6,289 nucleotides of DNA from Prevotella sp. (GCA_020026195.1 JAHHQW010000082.1:1-6289), one strand, 5' to 3'. Shown: positions 1-6,144, counted from the stretch's first letter. The notes: a model not told the origin generated them from the letters alone. Program-made: numbers and translations.

Positions 1-203
1 GCCGATTCTATGTTTTATTTTAATTTATCGGTAAAAATTTACCGAAGTATTGATGGTATAAAAACATGATTATTTTAGAAAAGGGATAGAAAAGGAAAGA
101 ATGTGCACCTTTCAATACACATAAAAGACATAAACAGACACTAAATATGCGCGTCTCAGGATTCAGTCTTCATTATTAAGCGATTTCTTAGAAGAAGCCA
201 TCT
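1..203. other. Gene-free stretch at the left edge
   Basis: I see no credible coding sequence here on either strand. The longest ATG-started frames are about ten codons (for example from position 150) and have no promoter or homology to support them. No TAnnTTTG promoter box was found on either strand. The only structured element is the palindrome at 28-45, listed separately. The stretch is probably the spacer between pckA and a gene outside the window. Confidence 0.5.
28..45. repeat. Short palindrome, possible operator
   Basis: TCGGTAAA (28-35) is followed by two bases and its exact reverse complement TTTACCGA (38-45). A two-base loop is too tight for a good RNA hairpin and no T-run follows, so it fits a dimeric DNA-binding site better than a terminator. 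No promoter boxes were found beside it, and the gene it might control would lie outside the window. Operator function is inference. Confidence 0.3.
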
Positions 204-245
204 AAAAAAGAAACGGCAGAAAAGCCATATGACTTCTCTGCCGTT
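204..245 (-). terminator. Rho-independent terminator of pckA
   Basis: A perfect 9-bp stem pairs 212-220 (AACGGCAGA) with 237-245 (TCTGCCGTT). The 16-base loop can fold further around CATATG. Read leftward, the stem is followed within two bases by a run of six T (complement of 204-209). It begins 32 bases past the pckA stop codon, the expected place and orientation for that transcript's end. Confidence 0.8.
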
Positions 246-277
246 ATATTTAATTGAGATTTAAACTGTTGTTCAAA

Positions 278-1891
278 TTACAATTTAGGACCAGCGTTAA
301 CAAGTGCCTTACCAGCTTCGTTTCCTTCGTACTTCTTGAAGTTCTTGATGAAACGTTCTGCAAGATCCTTAGCCTTCTTCTCCCATTCGCAAGAACAGCT
401 GTATGTATCGCGAGGATCGAGGATGTGTGAATCAACACCTTCAAGTTCTGTAGGAACTGTGAAATTGAAGTAAGGTATTGTCTTTGTAGGAGCCTTATCG
501 ATACTGTGATTAAGAATAGCATCGATGATACCACGTGTGTCTCTGATTGAGATACGCTTGCCTGTACCATTCCAACCTGTATTTACGAGGTATGCCTTAG
601 CACCTGTGATTGCCATGTGACGAACAAGTTCTTCTGCATACTTTGTAGGATGGAGTTCGAGGAATGCCTGACCGAAACATGCAGAGAATGTAGGCTGCGG
701 TTCTGTAATTCCACGTTCTGTACCTGCCAATTTAGCTGTAAAGCCAGAAAGGAAGTAGTACTTTGTCTGCTCCTTGTCGAGAATTGATACAGGAGGAAGA
801 ACTCCGAATGCATCAGCTGACAAGAAGATTACCTGCTGTGCGTGAGGTCCGTGAGAAACAGGACGAACGATGTTCTTGATGTGATAAATAGGATAAGAAA
901 CACGAGTGTTCTCTGTTACTGACTTATCAGCGAAATCAAGTTTGCCTTCTGCATCACATGTAACGTTCTCAAGAAGAGCATCACGACGAATAGCATTGTA
1001 GATATCGGGTTCTGCTTCGCTATCGAGGTTAATAACCTTTGCATAGCAACCACCTTCAAAGTTGAATACACCATTATCATCCCATCCGTGTTCATCATCA
1101 CCGATAAGCTTTCTCTTCGGGTCTGTAGAAAGAGTTGTCTTACCTGTACCAGAAAGACCGAAGAAGATTGCTGTATTCTCGTTGTTCATGTCTGTGTTTG
1201 CAGAGCAGTGCATTGCTGCAATACCCTTAAGAGGCAAGAAGTAGTTCATCATAGAGAACATACCCTTCTTCATCTCACCACCATACCATGTATTGATGAT
1301 ACAAGCTTCTTTATCTGTTACGTTGAACACAGCTGCTGTTTCAGAATGCAAACCAAGTTCCTTATAGTTTTCAACCTTAGCCTTTGAAGCCATGAAGATT
1401 ACGAAGTCAGGTTCCTGCTCGAATTCTTCCTGGTTCTGAGGACGGATGAACATATTTGTTACGAAGTGAGCCTGCCAAGCAACTTCCATAATGAAGCGAG
1501 CCTTCATACGTGTGTCCTTGTTAGCACCGCAGAAACCATCAACAACGAAAAGTCTCTTGCCTGTAAGCTGCTTTGTAGCAATCTTTCTTACTTCTTTCCA
1601 AGATTCTACTGAACACTTCTTGTTATCATTAGGATATTCTTCTGATGTCCACCAAACAGTATCTTTTGATGTCTCATCGTAAACAATAAATTTATCCTTA
1701 GGTGAACGACCTGTATAAATACCAGTCATCACGTTGATTGCACCAAGTTCTGTAACCTGACCTTTGTCGTAACCAGTCAGTTCGGGTCTTGTTTCTTCAT
1801 TGAACAAAACCTCATAAGAAGGGTTGTAAAGAACTTCAGAAACACCTGTAATTCCGTACTTCTCTAATTTAGATTTGTCAAATATTGCCAT
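278..1891 (-). CDS. pckA: Phosphoenolpyruvate carboxykinase (ATP)
   Basis: This cytosolic enzyme interconverts oxaloacetate + ATP and phosphoenolpyruvate + CO2 + ADP. In succinate-producing Bacteroidales it is thought to run toward oxaloacetate, fixing CO2 and making ATP. The 537 residues are the full family length. Visible motifs are TGRSPKDK (60-67, substrate-binding Arg62), YGGEMKKG (203-210, metal-binding Lys), MHCSAN (227-232, His228 as metal ligand), the P-loop GLSGTGKTT (245-253), the kinase-2 motif GDDEHGW (264-270, Asp pair), NFEGGCYAK (277-285) and NTRVSYPI (328-335, Arg330). All the expected catalytic residues are present, so it should be active. The start fits the family and lies about 50 bases after a consensus promoter; the A/T-rich leader has no Shine-Dalgarno sequence. 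It is monocistronic, with a terminator just downstream, and diverges from upp. The ATP-type assignment rests on length and motifs. Confidence 0.97.
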   Translation of the reverse strand: MAIFDKSKLEKYGITGVSEVLYNPSYEVLFNEETRPELTGYDKGQVTELGAINVMTGIYTGRSPKDKFIVYDETSKDTVWWTSEEYPNDNKKCSVESWKEVRKIATKQLTGKRLFVVDGFCGANKDTRMKARFIMEVAWQAHFVTNMFIRPQNQEEFEQEPDFVIFMASKAKVENYKELGLHSETAAVFNVTDKEACIINTWYGGEMKKGMFSMMNYFLPLKGIAAMHCSANTDMNNENTAIFFGLSGTGKTTLSTDPKRKLIGDDEHGWDDNGVFNFEGGCYAKVINLDSEAEPDIYNAIRRDALLENVTCDAEGKLDFADKSVTENTRVSYPIYHIKNIVRPVSHGPHAQQVIFLSADAFGVLPPVSILDKEQTKYYFLSGFTAKLAGTERGITEPQPTFSACFGQAFLELHPTKYAEELVRHMAITGAKAYLVNTGWNGTGKRISIRDTRGIIDAILNHSIDKAPTKTIPYFNFTVPTELEGVDSHILDPRDTYSCSCEWEKKAKDLAERFIKNFKKYEGNEAGKALVNAGPKL

Positions 1892-1948
1892 ATCTTATTA
1901 TTTTAGTTGTGAATAATTATGTTATCTCTATTACCTTAAAAACCGCTG

Positions 1949-1979
1949 CAAAGGTAACAAAAAGAGAGTATTATACAAA
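1949..1979 (-). promoter_or_regulatory. Promoter of pckA
   Basis: Read leftward, TTTG (complement of 1976-1979) is followed by 19 bases and TACCTTTG (complement of 1949-1956). This matches the Bacteroidetes primary sigma consensus TTTG-N19-21-TAnnTTTG at every fixed base. Transcription should start near 1942-1945, giving a leader of about 50 bases before the ATG at 1891. No transcript data are available. Confidence 0.8.
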
Positions 1980-2054
1980 GTTTCACGTCAATTTTTTGTT
2001 TTTAGTGTTCTTTTTTTAGGTTAAAGAAAATAAAAACATACGTCAAAAATCACA

Positions 2055-2076
2055 TTTGCAATTTGCAGTTTGCAAA
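2055..2076. repeat. TTTGCA repeat cluster beside the upp promoter
   Basis: TTTGCA occurs three times with an exact 7-base period, at 2055, 2062 and 2069. The cluster also forms an inverted repeat: TTTGCAA (2055-2061) and TTGCAAA (2070-2076), eight bases apart. The last copy contains the upp -33 box (TTTG, 2069-2072), so a protein bound here would touch the RNA polymerase site. It could be an operator, or a chance result of A/T-rich promoter sequence. Confidence 0.35.
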
Positions 2077-2101
2077 ATTAATTGTTTTTATGGTATCTTT
2101 G
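2069..2101 (+). promoter_or_regulatory. Promoter of upp
   Basis: TTTG (2069-2072), a 21-base spacer and TATCTTTG (2094-2101) match the Bacteroidetes consensus TTTG-N19-21-TAnnTTTG. Transcription should start near 2106-2108, leaving a leader of about 32 bases before the upp ATG. The pckA promoter fires the other way, with about 90 bases between the two -33 boxes. Confidence 0.8.
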
Positions 2102-2139
2102 CAACCAAATAAACATATAGTAAAATAATTGTTTTTCAG

Positions 2140-2796
2140 ATGGAAATAATCAATTTTAGCCAAACCAATTCTATTATTAACAGGTATTTATCGGAGATGC
2201 GTGATGAACGATATCAGAAAAACCGCCTGCTGTTCCGTAACAATATCATGCGAATCGGTGAGATGGAAGCTTACGAAATCAGTAAGACTCTCGACTATCG
2301 TGAACAAACAGTAAAAACCCCTTTAGGTACATGTAACATTAATGTCCCTGACGACAAGATTGTTCTGGCTACAATTTTCCGTGCAGGTTTACCCTTCCAC
2401 AATGGTTTTTTAAACATTTTTGACCATGCCGGAAATGCCTTCGTAAGTGCATACAGAGAATATACCGATGACGCTCATACACAGGTAGGTATTCATGTAG
2501 AATATCTTGCAACACCAAACATCGATAATATGAACCTTATCATAGCAGACCCTATGTTAGCTACTGGTGGTTCTATGGAAATGGGATATAAGGCTCTTAT
2601 TACCAAAGGTACGCCTAAACATATTCATGTTGCCTGTGTTCTTGCCGCTCCAGAAGGTATTGAACATATTAAAAAAGTCTTCCCAGAAAACACCACCATA
2701 TGGTGTGCAGCTATTGATGAAGGACTAAACGAACATAAATATATTGTTCCCGGATTCGGTGATGCAGGAGATCTGTGTTATGGAAATAAATTGTAA
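2140..2796 (+). CDS. upp: Uracil phosphoribosyltransferase
   Basis: This cytosolic enzyme makes UMP from uracil and 5-phosphoribosyl diphosphate (PRPP), salvaging free uracil. The 218 residues are a normal, slightly long family length. The fold's signatures are present in order: IFRAGLPF (79-86, PRPP-contacting Arg81), the PRPP-binding loop DPMLATGGSM (137-146) with its acidic residue, and the uracil-binding C-terminal motif YIVPGFGDAGD (201-211). The ATG at 2140 gives the N-terminus I expect for Bacteroidetes homologues (MxIINxSxTNS). It follows the promoter by about 40 bases and has no Shine-Dalgarno sequence, as is usual in this phylum. The gene is monocistronic: it diverges from pckA and ends in a hairpin shared with the converging methyltransferase gene. 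I see no defect or missing residue. Confidence 0.97.
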   Translation: MEIINFSQTNSIINRYLSEMRDERYQKNRLLFRNNIMRIGEMEAYEISKTLDYREQTVKTPLGTCNINVPDDKIVLATIFRAGLPFHNGFLNIFDHAGNAFVSAYREYTDDAHTQVGIHVEYLATPNIDNMNLIIADPMLATGGSMEMGYKALITKGTPKHIHVACVLAAPEGIEHIKKVFPENTTIWCAAIDEGLNEHKYIVPGFGDAGDLCYGNKL

Positions 2797-2810
2797 TATC
2801 ATATTATTTC

Positions 2811-2857
2811 AATAAAAGAGCTCTGTTTACAAATTTTGTAGGCAGAGCTCTTTTATT
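2811..2857. terminator. Bidirectional terminator between upp and the methyltransferase gene
   Basis: A perfect 15-bp stem pairs 2811-2825 with 2843-2857. The core is GAGCTCTG/CAGAGCTC, flanked by AATAAAA on the left arm and TTTTATT on the right. The 17-base loop holds a second small stem (TACAA 2828-2832, TTGTA 2836-2840). The flanking tracts give T-rich tails in both directions, so one hairpin can end both converging transcripts. It starts 14 bases after the upp stop, and its right arm runs into the methyltransferase stop codon (2856-2858). Confidence 0.85.
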
Positions 2858-4061
2858 ATAGTGACTGTAAATTATTATCAAGTTTTTCACATAAAAGAAG
2901 AACGTGATTTCCATGTAACAACGTAGTGGCAAATATGTAAGTGGAACCTCCATCGCATAGCTTTAATCTTTTACGAAGTTCTACAACTGACATTGGAAAA
3001 TTACGAATTGTTATATTTGCCTTTTTCAATCCTTTCATAGAACGTGAAAGTTCTTTTTTATTCAAGCTCGTTATAGAATTTATATGAAATGAACGTCCAG
3101 GAAAATCTTTTATTATTTCACGTGAAACGAACACATTACTGTTAGCAGCTATCGCTGCAACTCCGTATTTCAAACATAAATTACCGAAACAACCTGCTTT
3201 CATAATAGATGCATTGGGCTCATAAAGATACATTCCTGATATATCTTGATTATTTACTATTGAAACAGGTATTATTTCCGATGACGTATAAACAAACTCA
3301 TCGTTATCATTTACACAATATACTTTATAGTCTTTTTCTATTTTGTTAGAAAGTAGTATAAGAAGTTCTTTACATTCACCTGAAACAGATACAATGTGGA
3401 CTTCCGTCACGCATTGTTTTATTGCATTGAAGTCAGAAATGGTCTTGGATATGTCTAACATTGGTGATAATTTTATCAAGACATAACGCGATTTATCTAA
3501 AAATTTTGTCAACAATTTAAGTACATCCGGCGTACAATCTGATATTGCGTATGTTCTACCTCCTAAAGTATCCCTACGTGCAGGATCTGCATAGATTACA
3601 TCTACATTTGATACTTTATCTAAGAACTCTTCAGCTTCAGAATTAATTATTAAAGTATTTGTACGACCAAAAACTGAAACGTTATGGTTCACAATTTCGC
3701 ACAATTTGGCATTACGTTCTACATATACAGCTTCACGACAATCTTCTGACATGTACATAAAATCGACACCAAAACCTCCTGTAATATCAACTAAGGAATA
3801 ATGCGGCCCCACTATACGCTTAAGTATCTGTTGTTTATACAAAGCTGTATACTCCGAAGAACATTGTTCCATCGATATATGCGGAGGATATATTACTCCT
3901 TCAGTCACTGACCACTTTGGAAGTTTTTTCGCAGCTTTCTGACGACCAGAAATCTGATCAAGTGCATAAGGCACGTCAACTTCAGGATATTTCGCGGCTT
4001 TTAAAGCTAATGCATTAACATCCTCTGCGGCAAATTTATGAATAAACTGCTCTGTATCCAT
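2856..4061 (-). CDS. Class I SAM-dependent methyltransferase with THUMP-like C-terminus
   Basis: The 401-residue protein is a probable nucleic-acid methyltransferase. A helical N-terminal region (about 1-80) leads into a Rossmann methyltransferase domain. Its SAM-binding motif I is VDITGGFGVD (91-100), an acidic motif II follows around VERN (114-117), and the catalytic-loop motif IV reads YADPARRD (157-164), in place of the DPPY/NPPY of many DNA and RNA methyltransferases. The C-terminal part (about 275-395) resembles the ferredoxin-like plus THUMP-like arrangement I associate with the Porphyromonas PG_1098 family; the run NFPMSVVELRKRLKLCDGG (354-372) is typical of it. THUMP domains usually bind RNA, so an RNA target is inferred. 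The start overlaps the stop of the upstream dipeptidase gene by one base (TAATG), implying translational coupling on one mRNA; no promoter of its own was seen. It is more A/T-rich than pckA and frdB, consistent with low expression. Substrate and modified position are unknown. Confidence 0.85.
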   Translation of the reverse strand: MDTEQFIHKFAAEDVNALALKAAKYPEVDVPYALDQISGRQKAAKKLPKWSVTEGVIYPPHISMEQCSSEYTALYKQQILKRIVGPHYSLVDITGGFGVDFMYMSEDCREAVYVERNAKLCEIVNHNVSVFGRTNTLIINSEAEEFLDKVSNVDVIYADPARRDTLGGRTYAISDCTPDVLKLLTKFLDKSRYVLIKLSPMLDISKTISDFNAIKQCVTEVHIVSVSGECKELLILLSNKIEKDYKVYCVNDNDEFVYTSSEIIPVSIVNNQDISGMYLYEPNASIMKAGCFGNLCLKYGVAAIAANSNVFVSREIIKDFPGRSFHINSITSLNKKELSRSMKGLKKANITIRNFPMSVVELRKRLKLCDGGSTYIFATTLLHGNHVLLLCEKLDNNLQSL

Positions 4062-4732
4062 TATGGTATAGCTTTAAAATATTTTCGTGCCTGTGCTCTA
4101 GTACGGAAATTAAAATGCCACCATTCAGACCTAAGAGGACGAAAACCTGCATAACGCATTACTTCTCTTAAAAGAAGACGATTTGCAAGTGCTTCTCTTG
4201 TCATTACTTTTGTTTCTACAAGATGTTGTTCATTATCTATATGAGCTGCTTTTCCCATAAAATCAATTTTTGTTCCCATTGGTATGCTATCTCCTTTGAG
4301 ATTGCATATTGTGACGTCGACAGCTAATCCATAATTATGTAACCCACCACCGTTTGCAGGATTACTTACATATATGTTTTTTGACGTTCCTTTGACCTTA
4401 TTCCACATTTTCTGCTGTATATGCATAGGCCGTGCAGCATCATATATCTTTAGAGAAAGCTCTGGATGAAGTTGTTTTAACCTCTTCTGGGCTTTTACAA
4501 TTGCTTTTGCAGCTATAGGATGCAAATAAGCTTCACTCAAATCTCCATACAATACAGTACCGGTAAAATTATCAGAACGAGAATACATAAGACTAACTTG
4601 TATTGTACTATCAAGGTCTTGTATGTTAACATACCCTTCATTCTGCATCTTTATTGCCGTATGACTCAAATCTTGTGCTTCTGCATAAAAAGCTAACATA
4701 AGATTTAGTATGATCAAAATTAAGAATCTCAT
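4061..4732 (-). CDS. Exported M15 family D-Ala-D-Ala dipeptidase (VanX-like)
   Basis: This zinc metallopeptidase probably cleaves D-alanyl-D-alanine or related wall peptides in the periplasm. From the ATG at 4732 it has 223 residues. A signal peptide begins MRFLILIILNLMLAFYAEA and has an Ala-x-Ala cleavage site before Gln20. The mature domain carries the M15D features: DAARP (98-102, transition-state Arg101), HNYGLAVD (132-139, zinc ligands His132 and Asp139) and EWWHF (203-207, catalytic Glu203, zinc ligand His206). The usual Ser two residues before His132 is Gly130, a tolerated change. The reading frame extends to an ATG at 4840, but that start would bury the signal peptide behind 36 unrelated residues, and the promoter at 4752-4783 lies inside the extension; 4732 is therefore preferred. 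It is the first gene of an operon with the methyltransferase. The presence of a vanX-like gene alone does not indicate glycopeptide resistance, since no vanH or vanA partners are present. Confidence 0.9.
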   Translation of the reverse strand: MRFLILIILNLMLAFYAEAQDLSHTAIKMQNEGYVNIQDLDSTIQVSLMYSRSDNFTGTVLYGDLSEAYLHPIAAKAIVKAQKRLKQLHPELSLKIYDAARPMHIQQKMWNKVKGTSKNIYVSNPANGGGLHNYGLAVDVTICNLKGDSIPMGTKIDFMGKAAHIDNEQHLVETKVMTREALANRLLLREVMRYAGFRPLRSEWWHFNFRTRAQARKYFKAIP

Positions 4733-4751
4733 ATATTTCAAATTAATAAGG

Positions 4752-4783
4752 CAAAAGTAAGAAAAAAACAATAATTCGACAAA
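4752..4783 (-). promoter_or_regulatory. Promoter of the dipeptidase-methyltransferase operon
   Basis: Read leftward, TTTG (complement of 4780-4783), 20 bases and TACTTTTG (complement of 4752-4759) match the Bacteroidetes consensus at all fixed positions. Transcription should start around 4745-4748, leaving a short leader of about 15 bases before the ATG at 4732. This placement decides the start codon, because an mRNA from here could not include the longer frame's ATG at 4840. Confidence 0.78.
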
Positions 4784-4826
4784 TTTAGTACTGCGAATGT
4801 TAAATAAAGGAGATAAAGCATTTTTA

Positions 4827-4858
4827 TTTGCAAATTTCATTTGTAATGACTATATTTG
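4827..4858 (+). promoter_or_regulatory. Promoter of the 49-residue peptide gene
   Basis: TTTG (4827-4830), a 20-base spacer and TATATTTG (4851-4858) match the Bacteroidetes consensus exactly. Transcription should start near 4863-4866, about 17 bases before the ATG at 4882. It fires away from the dipeptidase operon promoter, with about 43 bases between the two -33 boxes. The -33 box lies in a small palindrome, TTTGCAAA (4827-4834). Confidence 0.78.
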
Positions 4859-4881
4859 TAAAAATCCATAAATAATAAAAT

Positions 4882-5031
4882 ATGAAAAAGTATATTAAAC
4901 CAACTTTTACAGTTTACAAATTAGATCCTTTAAAATTATTTGCATGCAGCGATGGCTATCCATCTGATGAAACTTTGGATTTAGGATATAATGAATCTGA
5001 AGAATTTTGGGAAAATATTACTGCTGATTGA
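4882..5031 (+). CDS. Small peptide, 49 residues, MKKYIKPT-type, function unknown
   Basis: The peptide starts MKKYIKPTFTVYKLDPL and ends SEEFWENITAD. Basic residues (K2, K3, K6, K13, K18) all lie in the first 18 positions. The last 31 residues have no Lys or Arg and nine acidic residues. The only cysteine, C22, sits at the junction in LFACSDG (19-25), and the only Trp (W43) is near the C-terminus. There is no hydrophobic core, so it is neither a classical signal peptide nor a membrane protein. A consensus promoter lies about 24 bases upstream and a strong hairpin about 110 bases downstream, which argues for a real monocistronic gene. From memory, short Prevotella and Bacteroides peptides share the MKKYIxP start, a Leu-rich segment with a small/Cys-Ser junction, and a variable acidic tail with Trp; I know of no established function. 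A leader-core layout (processed or secreted peptide) is inference. No modification enzyme or exporter gene is adjacent. Confidence 0.72.
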   Translation: MKKYIKPTFTVYKLDPLKLFACSDGYPSDETLDLGYNESEEFWENITAD

Positions 5032-5099
5032 TAAAGTAGAAACACGTATCTTGAATAAAGACAATTTCATATGTACATAAACGAAATTACACATGAATG

Positions 5100-5125
5100 A
5101 ATGATTAATCTCACACATAATCATT
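5100..5125. repeat. Weak inverted repeat in the peptide gene's 3' region
   Basis: AATGATTA (5100-5107) and TAATCATT (5118-5125) are exact reverse complements around a 10-base loop. ATGAAT (5093-5098) and ATTCAT (5132-5137) could add an outer stem with gaps. It contains little G or C and has no T-run, so it would be a weak RNA structure. It may be an mRNA 3' fold or chance. Confidence 0.25.
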
Positions 5126-5142
5126 AGACTTATTCATTTATC

Positions 5143-5187
5143 AAAAATATAAACCTCTGCAAGTTATTTGCAGAGGTTTATATTTTT
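5143..5187. terminator. Strong 20-bp hairpin, terminator after the peptide gene
   Basis: Positions 5143-5162 pair perfectly with 5168-5187 around the five-base loop GTTAT. The core is CCTCTGCAA/TTGCAGAGG, and the outer part is A-rich on the left and T-rich on the right, which gives a T tail in either direction. On the rightward strand it would end the peptide transcript, leaving a 3' untranslated region of about 110 bases. On the leftward strand it would be a backup to the frdB terminator. Confidence 0.78.
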
Positions 5188-5315
5188 ATAATTCATATCA
5201 TGCCTAACACTCACGTAAACAATGCTATACACCGCATAAAATTTACGAAGTTCATGAAAACTTTTTCCTAATAATTGATTTAATGATTAACATGTAACGT
5301 TAAGTTATAGCTATA

Positions 5316-5353
5316 AAAAAACCACTCACACATATATATGCGAGTGGTTTTTT
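5316..5353 (-). terminator. Terminator of the frd operon
   Basis: A 12-bp stem pairs 5316-5327 with 5342-5353; the GC-containing part is CCACTC/GAGTGG. The 14-base loop contains the palindrome CATATATATG (5331-5340), which can extend the fold. Read leftward, the stem's distal arm ends in seven T (complement of 5315-5321). It begins 15 bases after the frdB stop codon, which indicates that frdB is the last gene of its operon. Confidence 0.85.
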
Positions 5354-5368
5354 ATTTAATCTTGTATA

Positions 5369-6124
5369 TTAGTCGTTAAGTTTAGCCTTAATGAATTCAC
5401 GGTTAAGACGAGCAATATTGGCAATTGTTTCGTTCTTCGGACATTCTGCTTCACAAGCACGAGTGTTTGTACAGTTTCCAAAGCCAAGTTCTTCCATCTT
5501 CATCATCATGTTCTTAACGCGCTTAGCTGCCTCTGGACGACCCTGTGGCAGTAATGCGAACTGACTAACCTTAGAACTAATGAAGAGCATTGCAGAACCG
5601 TTCTTACAAGCTGCAACACACGCACCACAACCGATACATGCTGCACAGTCCATAGCTTCATCTGCATTCTGCTTCGGAATAAGAATCGCATTAGCATCCT
5701 GAGGCTGTCCTGTACGAACACTGATGTAACCTCCAGCCTGCATAATCTTATCAAAAGCACCACGATCAACCATACAGTCCTTAATAACAGGGAAGCCGGC
5801 TGAACGCCAAGGTTCAACAGTGATAGTATCACCATCTTTGAACTTACGCATATAGAGCTGACATGTTGTTGTACCAGCTGAGGGACCGTGAGGATGTCCA
5901 TTAATATAAAGTGAACACATACCACAGATACCTTCGCGACAGTCATGGTCGAAAACAAAAGGTTCTTTGTTATCTTCGATCAGCTGTTCGTTAAGCATAT
6001 CCAACATTTCAAGGAAGGAAGAATCAGTGGGCACATCCTTCATCTGAAACGTATCGAAATGACCTTCTGCTGTAGGTCCGTTCTGACGCCATACTTTAAG
6101 CGTGAAACTTATATTTTTATCCAT
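5369..6124 (-). CDS. frdB: Fumarate reductase / succinate dehydrogenase iron-sulfur subunit
   Basis: This 251-residue subunit carries electrons between the membrane quinone site and the flavoprotein FrdA; in a fermenting Bacteroidales cell it works mainly as menaquinol:fumarate reductase. The N-terminal ferredoxin-type domain binds [2Fe-2S] through C62, C67, C70 (DCREGICGMC, 61-70) and C88. The C-terminal domain has CIGCGACVAAC (163-173) and CTNTRACEAEC (218-228). By alignment with characterised family members, C163, C166, C169 and C228 hold [4Fe-4S], and C173, C218 and C224 hold [3Fe-4S]. An extra cysteine, C160, precedes the first motif. All cluster ligands are present and the length is normal. 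It follows frdA by 20 bases and ends in a terminator, so the order is frdA-frdB; a membrane cytochrome subunit is expected upstream outside the window. The complex resembles the non-E. coli, cytochrome-b-containing type. sdhB is an equally valid name, since sequence alone does not give the direction of catalysis. Confidence 0.95.
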   Translation of the reverse strand: MDKNISFTLKVWRQNGPTAEGHFDTFQMKDVPTDSSFLEMLDMLNEQLIEDNKEPFVFDHDCREGICGMCSLYINGHPHGPSAGTTTCQLYMRKFKDGDTITVEPWRSAGFPVIKDCMVDRGAFDKIMQAGGYISVRTGQPQDANAILIPKQNADEAMDCAACIGCGACVAACKNGSAMLFISSKVSQFALLPQGRPEAAKRVKNMMMKMEELGFGNCTNTRACEAECPKNETIANIARLNREFIKAKLND

Positions 6125-6130
6125 TGTTAT

Positions 6131-6138
6131 TTCCCTTC
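6131..6138 (-). promoter_or_regulatory. Shine-Dalgarno-like ribosome binding site of frdB
   Basis: Read leftward, GAAGGGAA lies six bases before the frdB ATG (6124-6122). It is the only purine-rich GGG-containing leader among the starts in this window; the other genes have A/T-rich leaders, the norm in Bacteroidetes. It supports this start codon and independent translation initiation on frdB within the operon. Confidence 0.55.
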
Positions 6139-6144
6139 TTTTAA

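Larger units (their letters stand above)
5032..5368. other. Gene-poor spacer between the peptide gene and frdB
   Basis: This 337-base stretch holds no convincing gene. It contains a weak inverted repeat (5100-5125), a 20-bp hairpin (5143-5187) and the frdB terminator (5316-5353). A 23-codon frame at 5200-5271 has no promoter match and lies just downstream of the strong hairpin, so I do not call it. No TAnnTTTG box with a proper TTTG partner was found between 5188 and 5315. The remainder looks like A/T-rich spacer. Confidence 0.5.

Noticed and set aside
1062..1682. Rightward open frames inside pckA (1062-1244, 1088-1387, 1491-1682)
   Set aside because: They lie antisense to a full-length, motif-rich pckA, have Cys/Ser-rich nonsense composition and no promoters; they are by-products of pckA codon use.
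4061..4732. Glycopeptide-resistance gene reading of the VanX-like dipeptidase
   Set aside because: No vanH, vanA/B ligase or vanRS partners are present, and exported M15D dipeptidases are ordinary in Gram-negative bacteria. The signal peptide also differs from cytoplasmic VanX.
4882..4950. Lipobox-like L-F-A-C (residues 19-22) in the small peptide, suggesting a lipoprotein
   Set aside because: The 18 residues before it include Lys, Asp and Pro spread throughout and no hydrophobic core, so it cannot act as a type II signal peptide.
5200..5271. A 23-codon rightward frame (MPNTHVNN...) between two hairpins
   Set aside because: It lies just after a strong terminator, no consensus promoter precedes it, and its composition shows nothing distinctive.
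5143..5353. CRISPR or mobile-element ends suggested by the clustered inverted repeats
   Set aside because: The two hairpins differ in sequence, have T-rich tails and lie where transcripts should end; there are no direct repeats, transposase or target duplications.
5506..5958. A 150-codon leftward frame overlapping frdB
   Set aside because: It is frdB read in another frame; the frdB frame carries every expected cysteine ligand.
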